This document shows positions 1 through 6,055 of a stretch of DNA of 7,476 nucleotides, in pieces. The DNA is from JAEXNA01 sp050486105 (lineage in GTDB: Bacteria > Vulcanimicrobiota > Xenobia > Xenobiales > JADMJV01), in contig JBJHCR010000308.1 of the NCBI GenBank assembly GCA_050486105.1, forward strand, positions 1-7,476. The letters run 5' to 3'. Positions within the stretch are counted from its first letter, which is position 1. The number at the start of each line of letters is the position of its first letter. Made by a program: the position numbers and the translations under genes. Under the pieces are notes generated by a model, which did not search any database, was not told where the DNA came from, and was given only the letters and a program-made list of their open reading frames with translations.

Positions 1-1608
1 CTCATGGGCTTGCTCACTAGCCTCAGCCTTGGACTGTTCTGATTCTGCAGAAGGTTCTTCAAAGCACCAATGATGCCATATCACCTTTTCTTCCACCGGC
101 GCCTCAGTTCCGTCGAGATTGGTCCGCTCCAGAAAATAGATGACCTTAAATTCAACGATCTCGGGAATTCCACGGCCGCTCTGATTCCAAAGTCGGCAGA
201 GATACTGTCCGAAAGGGAGTCGATAACGCTGATTTTCCTGCAACCAAATATTGGTCATGTACTTTCGCCATCGCTCATTAGGGAAGGTCCTCGACACCAG
301 CGAAGGCTTGGATTTGTCTATCAGCTCTCCACCTCTAAACAGATCGACCGTCAATCCGTCCCGACGGTGAGCCTCAATGACGTACCATCCATCATCGGTG
401 AAGGGGCCTGGACTGAACATGTTCCAACGCTGATCTAATCGAAGAGCATGCCCCAACCAGGTTGCCTTTTGGGGTATACGCAACTGAGTCGGCCGAGTAC
501 CCTCGTTGCTACAATTCCAGAGAAAAGCATAGGCGATCAAAAAGAGCGCGACGCAATCTCGAAGGGACCAAGTCAACCCCTTCACCGCAGTTTCCTTCGC
601 CGAATCAGGCCGGGGTCGACCCCAGCGAGCATCCAGGACGCGGGAAATCCTAACGGCCGGACCGTCCCAAAACCAGCTGGGCAACAGGGCTAACACCAGG
701 GNNNNNNNNNNCACCAGGGTGGCTCCGATCCATCCGAAAAAGCCTAGCTGCAGACAACTGAGAAATCCCAGGTGCATCAATGAGAAGCCAAAGACTCCTA
801 GGGTTCTCAGTTGCCCTCTATCGAACGGAAAAAAGAGAAGAAACGGGCCCCAAAACTCCCACATGATGACTAGGAAGGTCAAGACACCGAGATACGGGCC
901 AAAGCTGTCCCGAAAAAATATTCCGAACGGAGTGAGAAAGAGGTCGAGTTGCAGCACCAACTGGGTGGCACTGTAATCCACCGTCCAACTGGGATGGTGC
1001 TTTGGCAAGGCCGCAAACCAATAGACGAAGCAAACTTGGAGCAAGAGAGCCAAGGGGGCCGCCCCGAAAACAGTCTTTCCATCTTGAGAAATCGGACCGA
1101 GCCAATAGGACTCGGGGGCTTCGGAAGTATTCTGACGACGTCTGGCGTCCCACGACCAAGCCCAACCCCAGGGCAAAAAAAGCATCCAGAAGAGGAACAC
1201 CCGTAGATAAATATCCCCGCCGTTGAGAACCAAAGGATTGCGGGCATGAATGGAGATCAGCAGCAGCCAACTGCCGAGAGTGACCCATTGAGTCCTCCAG
1301 CCAACGATCAGGGCTATAGCCAAGACGGCCTGAAGAGAGAACAATAAAGTCAGCCAGACAGGGCTGTTCGTAGCCATATGAAGCGAGAACCAATTCTGAT
1401 TCCAGCCCAACTCGAGCAAACTTCCCCTGGGCAAGAGACCGAAGTCCGAATAGTGGGCTCTGCGATCCCCCCAGCGTACCCAGGTGTCAAGAAAAAGAAT
1501 CACCCCCGTGGTGACTCGTACCAAGGCGAGCGACCGAACATCAGCCCTGAGGACGTGCGACCCAGGCCAAGTGCGCCCTGCCGACGCTTCTCTTTGACCT
1601 TCCTCCAT
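1..1608 (-). CDS. HTTM-domain (vitamin K-dependent carboxylase-like) membrane protein, 3' end beyond window
   Basis: The gene reads right to left from ATG at 1608-1606; an in-frame stop at 1632-1630 limits the start, and a GAGGAAGAG stretch about 14 bases upstream may serve as ribosome site. The frame is open for 299 residues to the N run and for a further 233 residues to the window edge. Residues about 20-300 form the HTTM region: a conserved AHYSDFGLLPR motif at 51-61, hydrophobic segments near 84-103, 109-121, 134-150, 184-200, 238-260 and 270-299, and RNPLVLNGGD at 123-132. After the gap come LPSWFWD, another membrane segment, and a soluble C-terminal part with RWNMFSPGPF, usual in bacterial HTTM proteins. 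The tail is acidic and probably ends soon after the edge. Family knowledge: HTTM relates to gamma-glutamyl carboxylase and SdpB, but most bacterial members have no known reaction, so carboxylase activity is not claimed. It is divergent to the permease gene. Confidence 0.9.
   Translation of the reverse strand, partial: MEEGQREASAGRTWPGSHVLRADVRSLALVRVTTGVILFLDTWVRWGDRRAHYSDFGLLPRGSLLELGWNQNWFSLHMATNSPVWLTLLFSLQAVLAIALIVGWRTQWVTLGSWLLLISIHARNPLVLNGGDIYLRVFLFWMLFLPWGWAWSWDARRRQNTSEAPESYWLGPISQDGKTVFGAAPLALLLQVCFVYWFAALPKHHPSWTVDYSATQLVLQLDLFLTPFGIFFRDSFGPYLGVLTFLVIMWEFWGPFLLFFPFDRGQLRTLGVFGFSLMHLGFLSCLQLGFFGWIGATLVXXXXLVLALLPSWFWDGPAVRISRVLDARWGRPRPDSAKETAVKGLTWSLRDCVALFLIAYAFLWNCSNEGTRPTQLRIPQKATWLGHALRLDQRWNMFSPGPFTDDGWYVIEAHRRDGLTVDLFRGGELIDKSKPSLVSRTFPNERWRKYMTNIWLQENQRYRLPFGQYLCRLWNQSGRGIPEIVEFKVIYFLERTNLDGTEAPVEEKVIWHHWCFEEPSAESEQSKAEASEQAHE
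702..711. other. Assembly gap of ten Ns inside the HTTM gene
   Basis: Ten Ns lie between TAACACCAGGG on the left and CACCAGGGTGG on the right. The same eight bases, CACCAGGG, end one contig and begin the next. If these are one copy, the 18 extra bases (8 plus 10 N) are exactly six codons, and the HTTM frame joins as ATLV-LALLPSWFWD, a natural sequence for this family. The Ns are therefore most likely a scaffolding placeholder between overlapping contigs. Confidence 0.9.
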
Positions 1609-1765
1609 CAAATTTCGCTCAACTCTTCCTCATGTCCACACCCATCTCGAAGGCCAACCGGAGAATCTTTTCTGAGCAGGGGGCCGCTCACCTCTGTAAA
1701 ACTCTCCTTGATCAAGAACGCACTGCGGAATGACATAGGACCGGCCAGTCTATGGAATCCAAATT

Positions 1766-1774
1766 GAGGGGGAG
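1766..1774 (+). promoter_or_regulatory. Strong Shine-Dalgarno deciding the TTG start of the permease
   Basis: GAGGGGGAG lies just upstream of TTG at 1780-1782, with seven bases between AGGGGG and the start codon. No in-frame ATG or GTG is found near the expected N-terminus, and the N-terminal NCS1 motif follows about 20 residues later, so this site supports the TTG start. Confidence 0.7.
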
Positions 1775-1779
1775 CCCAA

Positions 1780-3258
1780 TTGCTAGACAACGAGCTTGTC
1801 GAATGCCCAGAACTTGCCGAGTCCGGTGAAGGAAGATTCTGGAATAAGGATATCGCCCCTACAGCCATAGCCGCTCGCACTTGGGACAAGTGGCATATCG
1901 CGGCTCTCTGGGTGGGGATGAGTGTCTGCGTCCCCACCTACATGCTGGCCTCTTCCCAGGTTCAAAGGGGAATGAGTTGGTGGCAAGCTATTGGAACGGT
2001 ATTTCTGGCCAACGTCCTGGTCTTGATTCCTATGGTTCTCAACGCCCATGCCGGAACCAAATATGGCATCCCTTTTCCCGTCTATTGCCGAGTCGCCTTT
2101 GGTCTGGTGGGGGCCAACGTTCCCGCTCTGATGCGGGGATTTGTCGCTTGCGGTTGGTTTGGAATACAGACCTGGATAGGCGGCTCTGCTATTTTTATCA
2201 TGCTGGCTGCGGTCTGGCCGGAAGCGCTCAAGGCCGAGCACCTTCCCATCGTGGGAGCGAACCCCTGGGAATTCGCTTGCTTTCTCGTCTTTTGGGCGAT
2301 CAACATGGCGATCGTTTGGCGGGGGATCGACTCCATCAAAACCTTGGAGAAATGGGGTGCCCCCTTCCTGCTCTTCATCGGATTTGCCCTACTCGCCTGG
2401 GCCGGAGTGAAGGCCCAAGGGTTTGGTCCAATCCTTGGTCAACCTTCGGAATTGAAGACCTGGAGTGAATTTCTGGCGGTCTTCGCTCCCGGCTTGACGG
2501 CCAATGTCGCATTCTGGGCGACTTTGTCTCTCAACATTCCAGACTTCACGAGATTTGCCAAATCTCAAAAAGACCAGATGCTGGGACAAGCCATTGGCCT
2601 GCCCCCTACCATGACCGCTTTCGCCTTCATCGGAGTGGCCGTCACTTCGGCCACCTTCGTCATCTTCGGAGAGTTCATTTGGGACCCGATTCAACTGCTC
2701 GGTCGAATCGGAGAAGGCAATCTTCCGTTGGTGATCGTGGCTATGTCGGCCTTCGCCGTGGCCACCCTCACCACCAATCTGGCCGCCAACGTGGTTTCTC
2801 CGGCCAATGATTTCAGTCATTTGGCGCCTCGCTTCATATCATTTCGCACCGGGGGTGTGATCACCGGCATTTTCGGTATCCTGATGATGCCTTGGAAGCT
2901 GTTGGCCAGCCCGGACACCTACATCTTCACCTGGCTGGGCGGATACGGATCGCTGCTTGGCTCCATCGGAGGAGTCTTGATCGTCGAATACTGGCTGATC
3001 GCCCGCCGCAGACTCCATCTTCAAGAACTCTATAGCGAAGGAGGGCGATATCCAACCTGGAGATGGACTGCACTTCTGGCCTTTGCCCTCGGCGCTGCAC
3101 CCTGCGTCCCCGGTTTTCTTCACGCCGTGGACTTGGTGGTGGTCCCGGAGTTCTTTGTGCAACTTTACCACTACAGCGTCTTCGTGTCGTTTGGCTTGGC
3201 TGCGGTGATCTATCTGACCCTGTCCTGGGGGCGGAGAGAAGAGTCCTTTTCCCAGTAG
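1780..3258 (+). CDS. NCS1-family nucleobase/hydantoin-type cation symporter
   Basis: This is a 492-residue inner-membrane transporter of the nucleobase:cation symporter-1 family (cytosine, uracil, allantoin and hydantoin permeases). Its length is normal for the family. The N-terminal NKDIAPT...ARTWDKW block (22-38) precedes about twelve hydrophobic segments. The segment with CGWFGIQTW (124-132) provides Trp126 and Gln130, spaced like Mhp1 Trp117 and Gln121, which stack on and bond the substrate. ANVAFWATLSLNIPDFTRF (241-259) provides Trp246, the likely counterpart of Mhp1 Trp220, and TTNLAAN...SPANDF (331-345) is the TM8 signature. The inferred role is sodium- or proton-coupled uptake of a nucleobase, allantoin or hydantoin. 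The exact substrate cannot be read from these residues, and no catabolic genes are adjacent. It starts with TTG behind a strong Shine-Dalgarno. A 137-bp spacer separates it from mcsA; no clear terminator is seen there, so co-transcription is possible but unproven. Confidence 0.92.
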   Translation: MLDNELVECPELAESGEGRFWNKDIAPTAIAARTWDKWHIAALWVGMSVCVPTYMLASSQVQRGMSWWQAIGTVFLANVLVLIPMVLNAHAGTKYGIPFPVYCRVAFGLVGANVPALMRGFVACGWFGIQTWIGGSAIFIMLAAVWPEALKAEHLPIVGANPWEFACFLVFWAINMAIVWRGIDSIKTLEKWGAPFLLFIGFALLAWAGVKAQGFGPILGQPSELKTWSEFLAVFAPGLTANVAFWATLSLNIPDFTRFAKSQKDQMLGQAIGLPPTMTAFAFIGVAVTSATFVIFGEFIWDPIQLLGRIGEGNLPLVIVAMSAFAVATLTTNLAANVVSPANDFSHLAPRFISFRTGGVITGIFGILMMPWKLLASPDTYIFTWLGGYGSLLGSIGGVLIVEYWLIARRRLHLQELYSEGGRYPTWRWTALLAFALGAAPCVPGFLHAVDLVVVPEFFVQLYHYSVFVSFGLAAVIYLTLSWGRREESFSQ

Positions 3259-3395
3259 CAGGTCTCGACGATTCGAAGGCTCCCCTTGGACTTGCGTCGA
3301 AGCTTTCTCGAGTGAACTACTTTGGTCCGCACAATTCCCAACCAGGGGGAGAACCGCTCTTTCACCTGCTGGTGCCTCACGGCTCTCACCTTCCG

Positions 3396-3701
3396 ATGAC
3401 CCGAAGTTGTCCCTGTTGCGGACTGACCTTGTCGGCCCTGAGAAGCGGTTCCACGGTGGGCTGCAGAGTTTGCTATGAGACCTTCCACGATGTTCTCACC
3501 CCTTTGCTTCAACAACTCCATGGAAGCAGTCATCACGCCGGCAAAGTCCCTCAACGCACCGAGCAAAAGCTTCGTCAGCAGTTGGACCTCTTCAAAGAGC
3601 AACTCAAGGAGGCCATACAGGAGGAACGCTTTGAAGAAGCCGCTGTCCTTCGCGATCGCATTTCTCACTTGAGACAGGAGCTCAACGATCCTCAAGCTTG
3701 A
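3396..3701 (+). CDS. mcsA: Short McsA-like protein: one zinc module plus UVR motif
   Basis: From ATG 3396 the product is 101 residues. Residues 5-26 hold CPCC and CRVC, two Cys-x2-Cys pairs forming one zinc-binding module, followed by YETFHDVLTPLLQQLHG (27-43) and HHAGKVPQR (46-54), which match the middle of Bacillus McsA closely. Residues about 60-97 are a UvrB/UvrC (UVR) motif with EERFEEAAVLRDRI. In Firmicutes McsA activates the arginine kinase McsB. Canonical McsA is about 180 residues, with extra N-terminal Cys pairs; these are missing, and the 137 bases after the permease stop are too few to encode them. The start is uncertain: ATG 3396 has no good Shine-Dalgarno, in-frame GTG codons occur at 3312 and 3372, and an isolated AGGGGGAG sits at 3344-3351. 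The stop TGA (3699-3701) lies inside the probable mcsB N-terminus. Confidence 0.85.
   Translation: MTRSCPCCGLTLSALRSGSTVGCRVCYETFHDVLTPLLQQLHGSSHHAGKVPQRTEQKLRQQLDLFKEQLKEAIQEERFEEAAVLRDRISHLRQELNDPQA
3676..3680 (+). promoter_or_regulatory. Possible mcsB Shine-Dalgarno inside the end of mcsA
   Basis: AGGAG within the last mcsA codons lies seven bases before an in-frame ATC (3688-3690) and four before ACG (3685-3687) in the mcsB frame. McsB-like residues are already encoded downstream of these codons and upstream of the first GTG at 3742. The site therefore marks where mcsB translation may really begin, at a near-cognate codon. This is inference from spacing and homology. Confidence 0.35.
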
Positions 3702-3741
3702 TCAGATAGAATGGCTCTCCGGAGAAGGACGTAGCCACGAC

Positions 3742-4758
3742 GTGGCCTTATCTAGCCGTATCAGGCTAGCCAGAAATCTGGCCCCCTATGCCTTTCCTCC
3801 GGTCTGCACCTCAGACGTCGCCGAGAGGGTTTGTGACGAACTGAACAGCGTCTTAAGCCAAGAGTTCCCTGAATGGTCGGTGTTTGAGGTTTCTAGCCTT
3901 CCCCTCTCAAAACGTGCCCTCTTGTTCGAGCAACATCTGATCTCACCCATGTTGGCTCAGAAGAACACTCGGACTCTGGTCGCTTTTCCTCCGGGGGGAC
4001 GGTTCAGCCTGATGGTCAACGAAGAGGACCATCTGCGCCTCCAAGTGCTGCTCCCCGGGCTTTGCCTCACTGAAGCCTGGCCGATCATAGAGCAAGTTGA
4101 AAAACGCCTGGAGCAAAACCTCGAGTTTGCCTACCACCGAAGGTTTGGGTATTTGACTTCTTGTCTGACCAACCTGGGCACCGGATTGAGGGCTTCGGCC
4201 ATGTTGCACCTTCCCGCTCTGGCTTGGTTCAATGCTCTGCCGAACCTGATGCAACAGATAAGCGGCGTAGGCCTGACCATTCGAGGCCTATACGGAGAAG
4301 GCAGCCACCCTGAAGGCCACTTCCTGCAGATCTCCAATCAGATCACCTTGGGTCCCCCGGAGACCGATATCGCCACCAAGGTTCAATCCGTAGCCCAACA
4401 TCTGGTCTATTCCGAACGGCAGGCCAGAGGCAGCCTCATGAGCACCTACCGTCAGCAAATAGAGGATGCTGTGTGGCGAGCCTGGGGGATCCTTAGCAAC
4501 GCTCGCCTGCTCGGTTCCAAAGAGGCCACCGAGCAACTCAGCCTTGTCAGATTGGGAGTTCTGCTTGATCTCATCCCCCACCTGGATAACGGCAAACTCC
4601 TCCGACTCTTGGTCGGCATGCGCCCCGGAAATCTTCAAGAGAACACCGGACGTGAACTGACCCCCGCTGAGCGCGACTGGGCACGAGCCCAGCACATTCG
4701 CTCCGTTCTTGCCCAGGGCACCGAGGGCTCCGAAGGGTCCGAGGCCGATACGTCATGA
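3742..4758 (+). CDS. mcsB: Protein arginine kinase McsB
   Basis: McsB phosphorylates arginine in cytosolic proteins using ATP; in Bacillus phosphoarginine marks them for ClpC-ClpP. From GTG 3742 the product is 338 residues, in the family range. Visible motifs are SSRIRLARN (4-12, nucleotide-binding arginines), NEEDH (93-97, containing the catalytic glutamate), GYLTSCLTNLGTGLRASAMLHLPAL (begins at 136, with the conserved cysteine at 141), RGLYGEGS (181-188) and QISNQITLG (196-204). RDWARA (311-316) matches the RDxxRA phosphoarginine-sensing motif known from Bacillus McsB, so a phosphoarginine-binding site appears intact. The listed start is conservative: the same frame upstream encodes EWLSGEGRSHD, typical of McsB N-termini, and is open from 3673, so the true start probably lies in mcsA at a near-cognate codon. 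The C-terminus ends in a Gly/Ser/Glu-rich tail (about 326-338). Its stop overlaps the next gene's ATG as ATGA. Confidence 0.95.
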   Translation: MALSSRIRLARNLAPYAFPPVCTSDVAERVCDELNSVLSQEFPEWSVFEVSSLPLSKRALLFEQHLISPMLAQKNTRTLVAFPPGGRFSLMVNEEDHLRLQVLLPGLCLTEAWPIIEQVEKRLEQNLEFAYHRRFGYLTSCLTNLGTGLRASAMLHLPALAWFNALPNLMQQISGVGLTIRGLYGEGSHPEGHFLQISNQITLGPPETDIATKVQSVAQHLVYSERQARGSLMSTYRQQIEDAVWRAWGILSNARLLGSKEATEQLSLVRLGVLLDLIPHLDNGKLLRLLVGMRPGNLQENTGRELTPAERDWARAQHIRSVLAQGTEGSEGSEADTS

Positions 4759-5948
4759 ATCAAGAAGACCCGCTTCTAGAGAAAATCAGTCGGCTCTTCC
4801 AGCAACAAGATTTTCACCAAGCGTCTGGCTTGCTAGCCCAACGAGCGTCGAATAAAGACCCCTTTCAAGAGAGCGAAATCCGAAGAATTGAAGGTTGGGT
4901 TGAACTCGCTCGAGGAGAAACCGAAAGAGCCTATCAACTGTTCTGGAGTTGTTCAGGGCGAGATGGAGCCCGGGCCGGCATCATGCTTTTGACCATCTTG
5001 GCTGGACAAATTAAGACAGCCATCGACCATTGGTGTCGCTATCTTTCTGGCTTGACCACCCCGCCAATCCGCCTTCCGGACTCGTTCTGGCACGCCAACC
5101 CGGCAACGAAGGCGGCTCTCAATTTGCTTTCCAACTATTCTTTTCCCGAGCGCAGCCCTCTGCTCGGAGCTTCCCTCTTCTACCAGGCTCTGCTTCATCG
5201 AACTCTAGACGAAAACTCTAAAGCCTTTCTCGCCTTGGCTAAAGCTGTGGATTTTTTCCCCATGGCGTCTTTGCTTAGAGACACCTGGCTCGAAGAATTC
5301 GCTTGCCTTCCCGCTCCCCCCGAGAGCAGAGCGGATAGCCACGAACTCGCTACAGAGGCGAGCGAAGGCCATCGAGCAGAAGACCTTCTCGAGCCCAATG
5401 AGCCTCGTTCCCACCATCCCGGACGCGTGGAAACCCTGATCAACCGAGAGCAAGTCCTCAGTCGGGCCCAAGAGATCCTCTTCTATCCCAGCCCCAGAAC
5501 CTTGGAGAACTGGGTCGATCAAGCCTTGGAAGAGCAGCGCTGGTGGGACGCCCTGGAATATCTTCGGCGACTCCTGTTCCTAGAACCCGAGAGCACATCG
5601 GGATTGGAGCGACGCTGGAGACTTCTCTGGAAACTTGAGCGGGTGGAGGAGGCCAGGGCCGACCTCTACCACCTGATCGACCTCTATCAGAATCAAGGCC
5701 AATCGACCGACAGTCTAGCAGCAGCGAAAGTGGCGGTGGAAATGTTCCCAAGACAAGAGCAAGCCTTGCTGAAGCTCTGCTTCTTGCTCGCTCGACTCGA
5801 AGATTCCCTCACCCTAGCAGAGTACGGAGTACGCCTCCTGGACCTCTGCCAAAGCGAAGGCCAGCTTGACCGCAGAGAGTCTTATCAAAGATGGCTGCTC
5901 CGGCAGAACCTCTCCTTGGACGACCGCTATCGCATTCAGAATATGTGA
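4755..5948 (+). CDS. TPR-like helical-repeat protein coupled to mcsB (function unknown)
   Basis: This 397-residue protein has no signal peptide or membrane segment and should be cytosolic. I do not recognise a named family. The sequence is almost all amphipathic helix. Residues 8-97 look like paired helices (FQQQDFHQASGLL; VELARGETERAYQLF), and 137-170 is another pair. About 186-228 is a polar, proline- and glutamate-rich linker with no helical pattern. Residues 250-395 are the clearest tetratricopeptide-like part: EEQRWWDALEYLRRLLFLEP (begins at 259), then helices near 287-313 and 319-352. Its ATG overlaps the mcsB stop by four bases (ATGA), with GAGG ten bases upstream, so translational coupling is likely. 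TPR proteins bind partners, so a scaffold or adaptor role with McsA, McsB or ClpC is a reasonable inference, but nothing in the sequence shows an activity. Confidence 0.85.
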   Translation: MNQEDPLLEKISRLFQQQDFHQASGLLAQRASNKDPFQESEIRRIEGWVELARGETERAYQLFWSCSGRDGARAGIMLLTILAGQIKTAIDHWCRYLSGLTTPPIRLPDSFWHANPATKAALNLLSNYSFPERSPLLGASLFYQALLHRTLDENSKAFLALAKAVDFFPMASLLRDTWLEEFACLPAPPESRADSHELATEASEGHRAEDLLEPNEPRSHHPGRVETLINREQVLSRAQEILFYPSPRTLENWVDQALEEQRWWDALEYLRRLLFLEPESTSGLERRWRLLWKLERVEEARADLYHLIDLYQNQGQSTDSLAAAKVAVEMFPRQEQALLKLCFLLARLEDSLTLAEYGVRLLDLCQSEGQLDRRESYQRWLLRQNLSLDDRYRIQNM

Positions 5949-5976
5949 GTCTCGTCGAACGCCGCCCTCCTAGGTC

Positions 5977-5998
5977 AATTGTGAGCCAGTTCACAGAA
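5977..5998 (+). promoter_or_regulatory. CRP/FNR-family operator, exact TGTGA-N6-TCACA
   Basis: The core occupies 5980-5995: TGTGA, six bases (GCCAGT), TCACA. This is the exact Escherichia coli CRP half-site pair and spacing, and 15 of 22 positions match the extended consensus. The centre lies between 5987 and 5988. A TATGAT at 6018-6023 would start transcription near 6029-6030, putting the operator centre at about -41.5 to -42.5, the class II activator position that overlaps the -35. No good -35 hexamer is present, as expected for an activator-dependent promoter. The regulator itself is not in the window. Confidence 0.6.
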
Positions 5999-6017
5999 CA
6001 ACCTGGGGATATCCCTC

Positions 6018-6023
6018 TATGAT
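6018..6023 (+). promoter_or_regulatory. Candidate -10 (TATGAT) for the 6056-6922 gene
   Basis: TATGAT differs from the sigma-70 TATAAT at one base. It follows the CRP-type palindrome and precedes the gene's ATG by 32 bases. The nearest -35-like TTCACA (5990-5995) is 22 bases away, too far to act alone. A perfect GGGATATCCC palindrome at 6006-6015 lies directly upstream and may be chance. Confidence 0.45.
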
Positions 6024-6055
6024 GAGTAAGGAATCCGGGGTTTCGAAAGCGAGCA

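Noticed and set aside
70..693. Plus-strand open frames of 122 and 81 codons
   Set aside because: They lie opposite the HTTM C-terminal region (RWNMFSPGPF and beyond), have no recognisable motif and no ribosome site support.
818..1393. Long minus-strand frame of 191 codons with an ATG start
   Set aside because: It is a shadow of the HTTM frame, which reads through the same bases with family motifs (AHYSDFGLLPR, RNPLVLNGGD).
1707..1716. CTTGATCAAG palindrome in the divergent spacer, resembling FNR half-sites
   Set aside because: FNR sites need four bases between TTGAT and ATCAA; here the halves are fused. A 10-base palindrome alone is not strong evidence.
3267..3301. TCGACG...CGTCGA inverted repeat after the permease stop as a terminator
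   Set aside because: Only six pairs with a long loop and no T run follows; too weak to call.
3063..3395. In-frame upstream extension of mcsA containing several cysteines that might supply the missing zinc fingers
   Set aside because: Most of it lies inside the permease coding sequence in another frame, and the cysteines are not in the order or spacing of the McsA N-terminus. The permease frame is clearly the real one to 3258.
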